From Rhizobiales bacterium GAS188 (GTDB lineage: Bacteria; Pseudomonadota; Alphaproteobacteria; Rhizobiales; Beijerinckiaceae), in the NCBI GenBank assembly GCA_900104855.1, contig FNSS01000001.1, forward strand, positions 4,154,001-4,218,000: 64,000 nt of DNA, read 5' to 3'. Below, one piece after another: positions 16,699 to 26,148 of the stretch. The notes below the pieces were generated by a model. The model was not told where the DNA came from and made no database searches. It saw only the letters and a list, made by a program, of their open reading frames with translations. Numbering within the stretch: position 1 is the stretch's first letter; every line of letters starts with the position of its first letter. The translations under genes and the position numbers were made by a program.

Positions 16699-18336
16699 CT
16701 ACCGCGCGACAGGGCGCTGCTGCAGAGCCTCGCCGGTCTCCCTGGGATAGGTGGCCATCAGTTTTGCCAGCACGCCGTTGGTCCAGCCGAACCCGACCTG
16801 CAGCGGATACTCGCCGCCGCTGCCGCCCCCGCCGCGTGGGCTCTGCGAGGTTTCCAGATCGTATTTCTCGAGCAGCACGCCCGAGGCCTCGTAGTCTTCG
16901 ATGTTTCTACGAAGCCAGCGGCGCGCGATCTCCCGGGCAAGCTCGTGCTCGCCGTAGGCATTCAGTCCTGCGATGGCGAGCCATTGCAGCGGCGCCCAGC
17001 CGTTGGGCCGGTCCCATTGCTCGCCGCTCACCCGCCGGGTCGTGCCCAGACCGCCCGGCTCCAACAGTTCGCGACGCAGAGTGGCGGCGACGGTGTGGGC
17101 CTGAGCTGCTGTCGCGATCCCGAAATAGAGCGGGAAGACCGTGGCGGCCGAGACGGCGTCGGACTGCCGCTGCCCTCTCCAAACATAGTCCGCAAATATC
17201 CCGCCCCGCGGGTTCCACATCAGGCGGCGGAGGGAAGCCGCGCGCCTCTCTGCCCGTCGCTCGTAGAGGTGGCCTTTGGCCGCGTCCCCCTTCAGCCGAT
17301 AGGCCCTCGCCAGGACCCGCTCCAGCTGCACCATCAGCGCGTTGAGATCCACAGGAGCCAGTGCGGTGGTACGGATGGTCCAGAGATGCCGACCGTCGGC
17401 CAGCCAGCGCGAGCTGAAATCCCATCCGGTCTCCGTGCCGGCGCGCAGGTCACGATAGACCTCCGCGGCAGGGCGATTGGCGCGATGCGCCGTCTCGACG
17501 TCCTCGCGATAGGATTCGTCGCGCGGGGCGGCGCGATCGTCCCAGTAGCGGTTGAGCAGCGTGCCGCCCGCAAGGCGTACGACATGCCGGTGCGCGGTGC
17601 CGGGGGACAGATCTTGGGCGCCTTCCATCCAGTAGTCGTACTCGGCCTGCATCTCGTGCAGGTAGGTTAGGTACACCCCGTCGCCGTCATGCGCGGCGAT
17701 CAGTTCCACCATGCAGGCGAAGAACGGCGGCTGCGACCGGCTCAGATAATAGCTGCGGTTGCCATTCGGGATATGGCCGTAGCGGTCGATCAGGGAGGCC
17801 ATGTTCTCCAGCATGTCCAGCGCGAGCTCGTGGCGGCCGTCCTCCTCCAACCCGAGCATGGTGAAGTAACTATCCCAGTAGTAGATCTCGCTGAACCTGC
17901 CGCCGGGGACTATGTACGGGTGAGACAGCGGCAGAAGAGAGGAGTAGGGTTCTGCCTCGTCCGGCTTGCGCAGCAGCACGTTCCACATATCGGCGATGTA
18001 GTCCCTGACGCTCTCCTCGGGGCGGGTTTTGTAGTCGACGGACTTGCGCGGCGGTTGCGTGAAGTGCTGGGCGACAAAAGCCTTCAGGTCGAAGTCCGGC
18101 CGCTGCTTCTGCCGCTCGAAATCAGCCAGTATTTCCGCCGGCGGCTCGTCGGGTATCGCGTCGGCAAAGGTCTTCTGGTCCGGGAAGAGGCCCGCCATCT
18201 CGACGGTGCGGTAGAGCTCGCCGAACTCGATGGAGGGAGGTTCGGGCGCCCTTTGCGGCGCCGGCGCGCCCGCAAGCGCCACGGTCACGAGCGAAACGGC
18301 AATCAGCGCGGGGCCGAGGACGAAACGGCGTGTCAT
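16699..18336 (-). CDS. treA: periplasmic trehalase (GH37)
   Basis: A 545-residue glycoside hydrolase family 37 enzyme that splits trehalose into two glucoses in the periplasm. N-terminal signal (LGPALIAVSLVTVALAGAPA). Family signatures are PGGRFSEIYYWDSYFTMLGL (about 144-163) and QWDRPNGWAPLQWLA (about 441-455); GTETGWDFSSRWL (about 300) holds the catalytic Asp region and LLEKYD (about 487) the base region. Length matches E. coli TreA. It lies in the island between the substrate-binding array and TspO, all on the minus strand, but gaps of over 130 bases suggest separate transcription. Confidence 0.93.
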   Translation of the reverse strand: MTRRFVLGPALIAVSLVTVALAGAPAPQRAPEPPSIEFGELYRTVEMAGLFPDQKTFADAIPDEPPAEILADFERQKQRPDFDLKAFVAQHFTQPPRKSVDYKTRPEESVRDYIADMWNVLLRKPDEAEPYSSLLPLSHPYIVPGGRFSEIYYWDSYFTMLGLEEDGRHELALDMLENMASLIDRYGHIPNGNRSYYLSRSQPPFFACMVELIAAHDGDGVYLTYLHEMQAEYDYWMEGAQDLSPGTAHRHVVRLAGGTLLNRYWDDRAAPRDESYREDVETAHRANRPAAEVYRDLRAGTETGWDFSSRWLADGRHLWTIRTTALAPVDLNALMVQLERVLARAYRLKGDAAKGHLYERRAERRAASLRRLMWNPRGGIFADYVWRGQRQSDAVSAATVFPLYFGIATAAQAHTVAATLRRELLEPGGLGTTRRVSGEQWDRPNGWAPLQWLAIAGLNAYGEHELAREIARRWLRRNIEDYEASGVLLEKYDLETSQSPRGGGGSGGEYPLQVGFGWTNGVLAKLMATYPRETGEALQQRPVAR

Positions 18337-18475
18337 GGGGATGGGCTCCGCGTTCGAACGAGTGAGTACTGACGGACAAGTCGCAGAGAGGACCAGCCGC
18401 AGCCGACAGACGTGATGGCGCCTTGAGCGCGGCCACCGTTTTGTCCTGGGATCCCTCCAGACAAGGTCCCGGCCC

Positions 18476-19069
18476 TCAAGACGCCCTGGCGACGGCGGAC
18501 GCAGTGCTGATTGTCAGCAACAGGATGAAACTGACCCAGGAGACATAGGGGACCATCAAAAGCGCAGCGCGGCGGTCGACTCTTGCGGTGAACCAGATGC
18601 TGGCGATGACGCAGATGACGAAGAGCATCATCACATAAAGGCCGGTGAGCGGGGCACGCTGCCCGAAGAGCAGCCAGGCCCAGATGCTCTTGAGGATGAA
18701 CTGGGCGATGAAGGCGATGATCGCCAGGCTTCTGGCGCTGTTGCCGGGTGGAGATCGCAGGACGAGGTAGAATGATGCCGTCATGCAGAGCGTTAGTGTC
18801 AGCCAGATCGTCGAGAACAACGGGCCGGTCGGCACGAACCAGGCAAAATTGACGGTCGGGTCGAGGCCCGGCATGTCCGGGTCGATGAAGACAAATCCCC
18901 AGACGCTGGTCATGGCGACGCAGACGATCGCGGTCATCGCGGCGATTGGCCGGCTCGGAGGCCGCTGCGTCCCTTCGAGGCAGGAGGCCCCTTCTATGCT
19001 CTGGGCGCTGCCGAACCTGCGTGCACGCTCGATGGCTGGTGCATCCACAAGAAGTGGATTCTTCCTCAT
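18476..19069 (-). CDS. TspO/MBR family membrane protein
   Basis: A 197-residue protein with about five hydrophobic helices from residue 45 on. The TspO pattern is seen in NFAWFVPTGPLFSTIWLTLT (about 75-94), FILKSIWAWLLFG and the last helix VPYVSWVSFILLL (family form PYxxWxxFA). TspO proteins bind porphyrins and help control tetrapyrrole and stress responses. The first ~40 residues are a polar extension absent from short members; a later Met could be the true start. TspO usually has Asn in the last helix (LN); here it is LT. Confidence 0.75.
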   Translation of the reverse strand: MRKNPLLVDAPAIERARRFGSAQSIEGASCLEGTQRPPSRPIAAMTAIVCVAMTSVWGFVFIDPDMPGLDPTVNFAWFVPTGPLFSTIWLTLTLCMTASFYLVLRSPPGNSARSLAIIAFIAQFILKSIWAWLLFGQRAPLTGLYVMMLFVICVIASIWFTARVDRRAALLMVPYVSWVSFILLLTISTASAVARAS

Positions 19070-19409
19070 CGGCGAAGGTTAAGGGCGCGATCTCCTCAAC
19101 GCAATACAAAGCCTGTCCGCCCTGAACGGCGCGGCGGAGTGACGGCAGAACGGTTCAGCCGGGCGCAACCTTCGGACCGCCGGCTTCCAGCCGGCAATGC
19201 ACGATCGTCGTAGAGCGGCCGCGCATGGAACCTCGCCGGCACCTCGGGGCACGCCACCTCAAGCCGGTAGTCGTCCGAGACCAGACCGATTCGTAAGGCC
19301 GCGCCGTCACAAATTCAGGTTGTGCTGCCGGCTGGAAGCCAGCGGTCCAAAGCTCGTCGCGCTCGGTCAAAGGACTCGACCCCACCCCGGTCGCGCGCAT
19401 GGCACCGGA
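19070..19409. repeat. intergenic repeat blocks P and Q with an acetyltransferase-like tail
   Basis: No gene. 19113-19145 resembles the 3' end of the acetyltransferase gene at 67-738 (about 30 of 33 bases, including TGA). It is followed by block P (about 19147-19200, GGTTCAGCCGGGCGCAACC) and block Q (about 19205-19360, AGAGCGGCCGCGCATGG to GGAAGCCAGCGGTCCAAA). Both blocks occur again, inverted, at 33782-34000. Confidence 0.7.
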
Positions 19410-20222
19410 CTACTTTGAATAACTCGGCCGCAGTTTCTCGCCAATCATGCAGTCGACCGAGGGCGCTTGAATCAGCTTGATCATCGGGCTTTGACTCGGA
19501 TCGGTCATAGCGATCTCCTGGACAAGCTTTCGACGTATCGCCATGGGCAATTGGTTGATCTCGGTGACCGAGGTCATGAAAGCCCCCGGACCGCCAATGA
19601 CGCACGCATTGTAATATTCGGCGAGGTTCTCGATTACCGCCTCACGCGGACCAAGATCAATTGGCAATCCATTGATCGTGATTCCCCGTGCTACAACGGC
19701 ATCCCGCGCCGACAGGACCGGCAGGCCGACGTTATTGGGGCCGTTGCCCGACACATCGATGGTCCATCGGCGCGCCTTGAACCCGCTCTTCTCGATCAGG
19801 CCAGCGGAGAACAAGAGGGCACCGGAAATCGAGGTGCCCCGAAGCCACTGGAAAGGCGCTCTGTCGAGCCGATCGGCAAAGTTGTTCGCGCTTGTGTTGT
19901 CGTTGATGATCGTCCAAGGCACGACAACGATCTGAACATCTGGATCCGACCATTCGACGAACGTCACCGCGATTCGGCCGAGGGATCCTTGCTGGATCGT
20001 CTGGATGAACTCCGGACTCCGAAACGCCTCGACATATCCGTTGCGAGCAACGATCGCTTCGTCGCGATCCATCGGGTGCGAGACATCGACGGTGACAACC
20101 AATTCCAAATCGACTTGGTTCCCTTCGGGTTTCTCTTCTGCCGCGAGCGTGGTGATGCCGCAGACGGCAATTGCTGAGGCAATGCAGCTTGTCCTGAGAA
20201 ATTGAGCAATTCGGCATCCCAT
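19410..20222 (-). CDS. DUF1194 (von Willebrand A-like) secreted protein
   Basis: A 270-residue protein with an N-terminal signal (RTSCIASAIAVCGITTLAAE) and a DUF1194 domain, which resembles von Willebrand A folds. The metal-site motif, normally DxSxS, reads DVSHP (about residue 45), so the second Ser is lost, although the following MDRDEA matches the family. Further family segments: IAVTFVEWSD and TIDVSGNGPNNVG. Start 20222 is chosen over 20291 because AGGAAAAGGAGC precedes it and the signal peptide then begins properly. Role unknown; stands alone. Confidence 0.82.
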   Translation of the reverse strand: MGCRIAQFLRTSCIASAIAVCGITTLAAEEKPEGNQVDLELVVTVDVSHPMDRDEAIVARNGYVEAFRSPEFIQTIQQGSLGRIAVTFVEWSDPDVQIVVVPWTIINDNTSANNFADRLDRAPFQWLRGTSISGALLFSAGLIEKSGFKARRWTIDVSGNGPNNVGLPVLSARDAVVARGITINGLPIDLGPREAVIENLAEYYNACVIGGPGAFMTSVTEINQLPMAIRRKLVQEIAMTDPSQSPMIKLIQAPSVDCMIGEKLRPSYSK

Positions 20223-20776
20223 GGTCCTGCTCCTTTTCCTAGCGCCCACTGATACAAAGCTTATTCTGAAATCGATGCCTCGCAAGGGCACCGGCTGTCA
20301 CCGCGAGCCATGCCTGCAAGGCCTACCCGGATCCCCTCAACCACTTCACACCAGTAACGCTTCGCGCCATGGCCGGCAGCGCCGGATTTGAGACCAGGTT
20401 CGGGGCGATGGGGCGGCGACCGACCAGCGACAATGTGTGGGGTGTACTGACCAAGCCCTTCCGGTTGAAGCCATTCCGCTTCCGCCCCATAATTCGGAGT
20501 GATTTTCTCTCCTGGCACTAAGCGGCGGTGGGCCGAACGCCCGCTTAGGGTGGTTAGCGGACATTTCGAGATGGTCAAAGCTTCGGGAGCTATGACCCAA
20601 CTCGGACATTCGCGCGCTTCGGTGCGATCACCAAGGGACGCTCCGGCACCATGTTGGCCGTATTGCCCTTAAGGGCAATATCGTTTGCGCCCGTTCGGCG
20701 TCATGATGGTGAACTCAGGGCAACGAGCGGGTAGGCGACCCCGCGCATGCACGTGCGACCAAATGGGAGGACGATC
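20223..20776. other. long gap between divergent genes; no gene seen
   Basis: About 550 bases between the DUF1194 and sulfatase genes, which point away from each other, so both promoters should lie here. An imperfect hairpin (CTAAGCGG ... CCGCTTAG) lies near 20518-20549 and a perfect 20-base palindrome at 20661-20680. No convincing reading frame. Confidence 0.5.
20661..20680. promoter_or_regulatory. perfect 20-base palindrome upstream of the sulfatase gene
   Basis: TATTGCCCTTAAGGGCAATA reads the same on both strands and lies 96 bases before the sulfatase start. Perfect symmetry of this length suits a dimeric regulator site; no regulator gene is next to it. Confidence 0.5.
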
Positions 20777-23296
20777 ATGAACATCTGCAGGAGTATCAGG
20801 CTCGCCATGCTCACGCTGCTCGGGACCGTACCCTTGAGCCTGATGGGTGCGGCCGCCATCGCTCAGCAAATCACCGGGACGACCGGCTCACCCGCAGCCA
20901 CCACCACGATTGACGGCCGCTATTTGCCGCCGCCGCCTGCGCCTTTCCAGGGCGAGATCGAATTGAATGCCTTTCAGTCGAAGCCGGCCTGGCCGGCGCG
21001 CGTGGTGCCGCCGAAGGGCGCGCCGAACATCCTCTTGATCATTACCGACGACGTCGGTTTCGGCGCCCCCTCGACCTTCGGCGGGGTCATCCCGACGCCG
21101 ACCTTGGATCGGATCGCGGCAGACGGGCTGCGTTTCACGAATTTCCACACCACGTCGCTGTGCTCGCCGACGCGCGCCGCCCTCATCACCGGCCGCAACC
21201 ACCACTCGGAGGGCTTTGGCGTGATCTCGGAGCAGGCCACCGGATTCCCCGGCTACAACAGCGTCCTTCCGAAGAACACAGCCACGATCGGCCGCATTCT
21301 GCTTGAGAACGGCTACCGCACCTCGTGGTTCGGAAAGGATCACAACACGCCGACCTACCAGACCAGCCAAGCCGGCCCGTTCGACCAATGGCCGACAGGA
21401 ATGGGATTCGAATATTTCTACGGCTTCATTGGGGGTGACAGCAGCCAATGGACGCCGATGCTGTTCCGCAACACGACGCTGATTGCGCCCTTTGTCGGGC
21501 GCCCGGGGTGGAACCTGATCACCGCCATGGCCGATGAGGCCATCGACTGGCTGAATAGATTGAACTCCATCGATTCGTCGATGCCGTTCCTCCTGTACTA
21601 CGCTCCGGGCGGCACGCATGCGCCGCATCATCCGACGCCGGAATGGATCAAGAAGGCCACCGATCTCCATCTGTTCGACAACGGCTGGAACGTGCTGCGC
21701 GAGCAGATTCTCACTAACCAGAAGAAACTCGGTGTGATTCCCCAGGACGCCAAGTTGACGCCCTGGCCTGATGATCTGCTGAAGAAATGGGACACGCTGT
21801 CGGCCGACGAGAAGAAGCTGTTCATCCGCCAGGCCGATGTTTACGCCGCGTATCTCATGTACACCGACCACGAGATCGGCCGCGTCGTCCAGGCGGTGCA
21901 GGAGATGGGCAAGCTCGACAACACGCTCATCATCTTCATCAGCGGCGACAACGGTGCGAGCGCGGAAGGAACGTTGAACGGCACGTTCGCCGAGCTTGTG
22001 CCGTTCAACGGCATCAATCCGTCGGTCGCCGAAAATATGAAGTTCTACGACGCCTGGGGGAGCAACGAGACCTACCCGCACTACGCGGTTCCGTGGGCCT
22101 GGGCGCTCGACGCGCCATTCAAGTGGACGAAGCAGATTCCGTCATTCTTCGGCGGCACGCGCAACGGCATGGCGATCTCCTGGCCGGCGCGCATCACCGA
22201 CAAGGGCGGCATTCGCTGGCAGTTCCACCATGTGATCGACGTCGTGCCGACGATCCTGGAGGCTACCGGCATTCCCGCACCCATCATGGTGGACGGCATC
22301 GCGCAAAAGCCGATCGAGGGCGTCAGCCTTGCCTACACCTTCGACAAGGCGAACGCCGATGCCCCGTCGCCTCACCGCACGCAGTATTTCGAGATGATGG
22401 GCGTGCAGGGTCTGTACAACGACGGCTGGATGCTGAGCGCGGTTCCGATCCGAGCGCCCTGGGACTTGGCGGGCAAGGCGATCGAGGACCCTGCCACCGC
22501 CTTCAAAATGGAGCTATACGATGTACGGCATGATTGGACGCAGTACACCGATGTAGCAGCGGCCAATCCCAACAAGGTTCGCGAGATGAGGGACCTGATG
22601 TTCGGAGAGTTCGCCAAGTATCAGGTGCTGCCGCTGGATGCTTCGGCGGCGACGCGCTTGGCTGCGGCGCGTCCCTCGGTGACGGCGGGACGGAAGGTGT
22701 TTACCTACTCGACGCCGATAACCGGCTTGCCCGGCGGCGTGGCGCCGTCGCTCCTCAATACGTCTTACACCATCACCGCGGATGTCGACGTGCCGCAAGG
22801 AGGCGGCGAGGGGTCGATCGTCACGCAAGGCGGGCGGTTCGGCGGCTATGGGATGTACCTTCTGAAGAGCAAGCCCGTTCTCACTTGGAACCTGCTGGGT
22901 CTCGACCGCGTCCGCTGGGAATGCCCGCAAGCGCTTCCGCCCGGCAAGCACACCATCGTGTTCGACTTCAAGTACGACGGTCTCGGCTTCGCTACCCTTG
23001 CCTTCAACAACATGAGCGGCATCGGCCGTGGCGGCACCGGAACTTTGACTGTGGACCGCGAGGTCGTTTCGACGCGGAAAGTGGAGCGCACGGTGCCGCT
23101 GATTCTGCCAGTCGACGAAACCTTCGACGTAGGCTCGAAAACCGGTACGCCGGTGGATGATCGCGATTATCAAATCCCGTTCACGTTCACGGGCAAGATC
23201 AACAAGCTGACGATCTCTGTCGAGCCGCCGAAGCTGACGGCGGACGACGAAAAGAAACTGGCGGATGCCTATCGCGCCGCACAGGACGCGAACTAA
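20777..23296 (+). CDS. arylsulfatase, exported
   Basis: An 839-residue type I sulfatase that removes sulfate esters. Signal peptide at the N-terminus (AMLTLLGTVPLSLMGAAAIA then QQ). Metal site LLIITDDVG (about 88-96), the formylglycine signature CSPTRAALITGR (Cys about 130, C-x-P-x-R type matured by a formylglycine-generating enzyme), and the second metal motif SGDNGASAEG (about 391-400). About 200 C-terminal residues form an extra beta-rich part seen in long arylsulfatases. Start at 20777 is chosen for the GGAGGACG before it. No anaerobic or aerobic maturase gene is in the window. Confidence 0.93.
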   Translation: MNICRSIRLAMLTLLGTVPLSLMGAAAIAQQITGTTGSPAATTTIDGRYLPPPPAPFQGEIELNAFQSKPAWPARVVPPKGAPNILLIITDDVGFGAPSTFGGVIPTPTLDRIAADGLRFTNFHTTSLCSPTRAALITGRNHHSEGFGVISEQATGFPGYNSVLPKNTATIGRILLENGYRTSWFGKDHNTPTYQTSQAGPFDQWPTGMGFEYFYGFIGGDSSQWTPMLFRNTTLIAPFVGRPGWNLITAMADEAIDWLNRLNSIDSSMPFLLYYAPGGTHAPHHPTPEWIKKATDLHLFDNGWNVLREQILTNQKKLGVIPQDAKLTPWPDDLLKKWDTLSADEKKLFIRQADVYAAYLMYTDHEIGRVVQAVQEMGKLDNTLIIFISGDNGASAEGTLNGTFAELVPFNGINPSVAENMKFYDAWGSNETYPHYAVPWAWALDAPFKWTKQIPSFFGGTRNGMAISWPARITDKGGIRWQFHHVIDVVPTILEATGIPAPIMVDGIAQKPIEGVSLAYTFDKANADAPSPHRTQYFEMMGVQGLYNDGWMLSAVPIRAPWDLAGKAIEDPATAFKMELYDVRHDWTQYTDVAAANPNKVREMRDLMFGEFAKYQVLPLDASAATRLAAARPSVTAGRKVFTYSTPITGLPGGVAPSLLNTSYTITADVDVPQGGGEGSIVTQGGRFGGYGMYLLKSKPVLTWNLLGLDRVRWECPQALPPGKHTIVFDFKYDGLGFATLAFNNMSGIGRGGTGTLTVDREVVSTRKVERTVPLILPVDETFDVGSKTGTPVDDRDYQIPFTFTGKINKLTISVEPPKLTADDEKKLADAYRAAQDAN

Positions 23297-23380
23297 TCGG
23301 CATGGGCGCGCCCGAGCCGAGGGCCGTGCGGCCATCGGCTGGCCATCAAGAAGGGCGCCTTCCCGCTTCCGGTGATGTGA

Positions 23381-23445
23381 AGGTTTTCAGATGCCGGCCG
23401 CTCACAAACGGCGCCGCTTGCCTTTGCGGCCGGCGTCGGAAAACC
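23381..23445 (+). terminator. large hairpin after the sulfatase gene
   Basis: AGGTTTTCAGATGCCGGCCGC (bases 23381-23401, last base outside the stem) pairs, with small mismatches, with GCGGCCGGCGTCGGAAAACC at 23426-23445. It lies 85 bases past the stop. It could end the sulfatase transcript, or be a terminal structure of the IS91-type element next to it. Confidence 0.45.
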
Positions 23446-23736
23446 TCCGGGGGAGGAAACCGCGGATCGGATAAGCTCGGCGTTGCGGTGGGCTGGGGGC
23501 GGGCTCGAGCTATGGGGATTTGAGGCCTGGGCGCGATGGTTTGGTGCGGGCGCGGTGTAATCGCCAAGCACGGTGAGCGTCGGTGGAGAGGTCTGGCGGA
23601 GCGTTGTTGGCCCGAGCGGCGCCGCATTCGGCACAGACGGTGGGGCCGGAATGGGCGGAGTAGCAGCCATTGGGCGAGCCTGGCCGTGGCCGGCTGAGAT
23701 CCTGCGATGCGGGCACAACCCTCGACGTGAACGGCA
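23446..23736. other. gap between sulfatase hairpin and IS91-type transposase
   Basis: GC-rich, with several open frames but no recognisable protein. It may include the end of the IS91-type element; no boundary could be fixed. Confidence 0.35.
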
Positions 23737-24945
23737 TCATGAGGTGTCGATCCTGATCGCAATCATCGAATCCGCCGGACGGGATCGTGGCGAGCAGCCG
23801 CGCTGGAAGGTCTCGATGACGATCATGCGGCCGCCACAGCACGGGCACGGCTGGGTGAGTGGCGGCTCGTTGCCGTCAGGGGCATCGGCTGTCTCGTTCT
23901 CAGGCTCCGGCACGGCGAGCAGTTGACGCGCTCGCGCGACGTTGTCGAGGCGCGAGCTGTTGGCGAACAAGCCGTAGTGGCGGATGCGATGGAAGCCTGA
24001 GGGCAGCACGTGGATGAGGAAGCGGCGGATGAACTCGTCGGCGGCGAGTCTCATGATCTTCTGCCGTTCGCAGCCCTTTGCGCGATAGTCTTTCCATTTG
24101 AAGGTGACGCTGTTGCCATCGGACGCGATCAGCCTGCTGTTGGAGATGGCGACGCGGTGGGTGTAGCGCGACAGATAGGCCAGCACAGCTTCTGGCCCGC
24201 CGAACGGGCGCTTGCTGTAGACGACCCATTCGGCTCTACGCAGCGGCGCCAGATAGGCGGTGAAGGCTGGCTCGTCGTGGAGAGGGTCGTGGTCTCCGAA
24301 GAAGTGCAGGAGACCAGCCGCGTGGGCGGCGGCGAGCTTCTCCAGGAATAGCCGGCGGAACAGGCGCGAGAGCACGCGCACCGGCAGAAAGAAGCCGGCA
24401 CGGCAGGCGATCCAACGCTGCCCATCGGGCGAGATGCCGCCGCCTGGCACGATCATATGCACATGCGGGTGATGCGTCATGGCCGAGCCCCAGCTGTGCA
24501 GCACGGCAGTGATGCCGATGCGTGCGCCGAGGTGCTTGGGATCGGCGGCGATCGTGGTCAGTGTCTCGGCCGAGGCCTTGAACAGGATGTCGTAGATCAC
24601 CGTCTTGTTCTGATAGGCGATGGCCGCGATCGCCGCTGGCAGCGTGAACACGACATGGAAGTACGGCACCGGCAACAGCTCGGCTTGGCGCTCTGCCAGC
24701 CATTGCTTGGCGGCTACACCTTGGCACTTCGGGCAGTGGCGATTGCGGCAGGAGTTGTAGGCGATGCGCGTATGCGCACAGTCCTCGCAACGCTCGACGT
24801 GACCGCCGAGCGTCGCCGTGCGGCAGCTCTCGATCGCCGCCATGACCTTCAGTTGGCCGAGGCTCACATGGCCGGCATTGGCCCTGCGCCATGCCGGTCC
24901 GTGGCCGCGGAAGATATCCGCGACCTCCAGCGCCGGGCGAAGCAT
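23737..24945 (-). CDS. IS91-family (HUH) transposase
   Basis: A 402-residue rolling-circle transposase. N-terminal zinc-binding part with CEDCAHTRIAYNSCRNRHCP (about 53-72), the HUH metal motif HHPHVHMIVPGG (about 158-169) and the Tyr motif YLSRYTHRVAISN (about 259-271); only one Tyr plus a second near RYT is seen, as in IS91 Y2 enzymes. The C-terminal CPCCGGRM is a further zinc knuckle. Intact. Nicks one strand and transfers it without target duplication. Confidence 0.93.
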   Translation of the reverse strand: MLRPALEVADIFRGHGPAWRRANAGHVSLGQLKVMAAIESCRTATLGGHVERCEDCAHTRIAYNSCRNRHCPKCQGVAAKQWLAERQAELLPVPYFHVVFTLPAAIAAIAYQNKTVIYDILFKASAETLTTIAADPKHLGARIGITAVLHSWGSAMTHHPHVHMIVPGGGISPDGQRWIACRAGFFLPVRVLSRLFRRLFLEKLAAAHAAGLLHFFGDHDPLHDEPAFTAYLAPLRRAEWVVYSKRPFGGPEAVLAYLSRYTHRVAISNSRLIASDGNSVTFKWKDYRAKGCERQKIMRLAADEFIRRFLIHVLPSGFHRIRHYGLFANSSRLDNVARARQLLAVPEPENETADAPDGNEPPLTQPCPCCGGRMIVIETFQRGCSPRSRPADSMIAIRIDTS

Positions 24946-24957
24946 GCGCCCTGCGCG

Positions 24958-25836
24958 CTATGCGGGTGGCTTGTCTCTCCTGGCGCGCAGCGGCGTGAGG
25001 CGATCCAGCGGGCTCATGACCTCGCGGATCGTGTTGGTGGCGACACGCGTATAGAGCGCCGTGGTATCGAGCTTGGCGTGTCCGAGGAGAACCTGGATCA
25101 CCCGGATGTCGATGTTCTGCTCCAGCAGATGGGTTGCGAAGCTGTGGCGCAGCGTGTGCGGCGTCACCCGCTTGGTGATCTCGGCCATGTGAGCGGCGGC
25201 ATGAACGGCGCGGTTGAGCTGGCGCGTGGTGAGATGGTTGACCCGGTTCTGTCCCGGAAACAGCCAGACCCGGGGCCGCGCGATCCGCCACCAGTCGCGC
25301 AGCAACTCGAGCAGCTGCGGTGAGAGCATCGCACAGCGATCTTTGCGCCCCTTGCCCTGCTCGATACGCAGCAGCATGCGCTTGGAGTCGACATCCGACA
25401 CCTTCAGCGCGACGACCTCGGAAACGCGCAGGCCCGCACCATAGGCAGCACTGAGCGCGGCTTTATACTTCGGCCCGGGTGCCGCCTCCAGAAAGCGTGC
25501 CACCTCCTCGGGGCTCAAGACGACAGGAATCTTCCGCGGCTCGGCGACAAACGTCAGAGGCTTGGTGACAGCGGCACGGTCGATCGTGATGGAGAAGAAG
25601 AACCGCAGGGCCGAAACCGCGCTGTTGATGCTCGGCGGGCGGACGCCGGTGTCGCTCAGGTGCAGCTGATAGCGGCGCAGATCCTCGGCCGTGGCGGTGT
25701 CCGGCGATCGGCCGAGGAAGACGGCGAGGTCCTTGACGTGACGGATATAATCCTTCTGGGTCTTCTCGACGAACTTGCGCACCGTCATGTCTTCGATCAT
25801 GCGCCGGCGCAATGGGCTCATGGCCTCGTTGGTCAT
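24958..25836 (-). CDS. tyrosine recombinase/integrase of the IS91-type element
   Basis: A 292-residue XerD-like recombinase. N-terminal SAM-like core-binding domain (MTVRKFVEKTQKDYIRHVKD onwards) and catalytic domain with Arg in GAGLRVSEV (about 151), HTLRHSFATH (His-x-x-Arg, about 237-246), LLGHA and the nucleophile Tyr in TALYTRV (about 272). ATG at 25836 is preferred to 25875 because it follows AGGAGCCTCCC on the minus strand. Upstream partner of the transposase. Confidence 0.92.
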   Translation of the reverse strand: MTNEAMSPLRRRMIEDMTVRKFVEKTQKDYIRHVKDLAVFLGRSPDTATAEDLRRYQLHLSDTGVRPPSINSAVSALRFFFSITIDRAAVTKPLTFVAEPRKIPVVLSPEEVARFLEAAPGPKYKAALSAAYGAGLRVSEVVALKVSDVDSKRMLLRIEQGKGRKDRCAMLSPQLLELLRDWWRIARPRVWLFPGQNRVNHLTTRQLNRAVHAAAHMAEITKRVTPHTLRHSFATHLLEQNIDIRVIQVLLGHAKLDTTALYTRVATNTIREVMSPLDRLTPLRARRDKPPA

Positions 25837-26148
25837 GGGAGGCTCCTGTCTGTTGTGAGGTTGGCAACCCCTCATCTTCAGACAGGACGCTCCCGTCCCG
25901 TTACCCCAACTTCTCTCGTCCCGCGCAACAGTTGTGCGCTCTACCGCGAGAGCGGTTTAGTCCATTGAGCCTGAGCAGACACCGGGGGGCCCCCAACAGA
26001 ACGTCCGCTGTGGGTCGATAGCGGGTCCTTACTTGGCCGGGTACCAAGCGCATGGTTTGTCCACTGGCGTCATGCAGGTGATTTCGACAGGGGCCGAGAT
26101 GCAGCGGTAAGACACGCTATGCTCAGGGTCCATGCGCGCCGACGATGG
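25837..26148. other. gap right of the IS91-type element; no gene
   Basis: Holds the upstream region of the integrase and probably the element end. No supported coding sequence or clear terminal repeat. Confidence 0.4.

Larger units (their letters stand above)
23737..25836 (-). mobile_element. IS91-type element with integrase (core only)
   Basis: Two minus-strand genes, a tyrosine recombinase followed 12 bases later by an IS91 (Y2/HUH) transposase, a pairing often seen in IS91-like elements of proteobacteria. IS91 elements lack long inverted repeats and move by rolling circle, so the ends could not be set; the true element extends beyond these coordinates. Confidence 0.8.

Noticed and set aside
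20777-23296. Sulfatase as part of a transferred operon with the DUF1194 gene
   Set aside because: The two genes diverge over 550 bases, with no shared coupling or common function visible.
24457-25323. 288-codon plus-strand frame across the IS91 transposase and integrase
   Set aside because: Antisense shadow; catalytic motifs of both enzymes lie on the minus strand.
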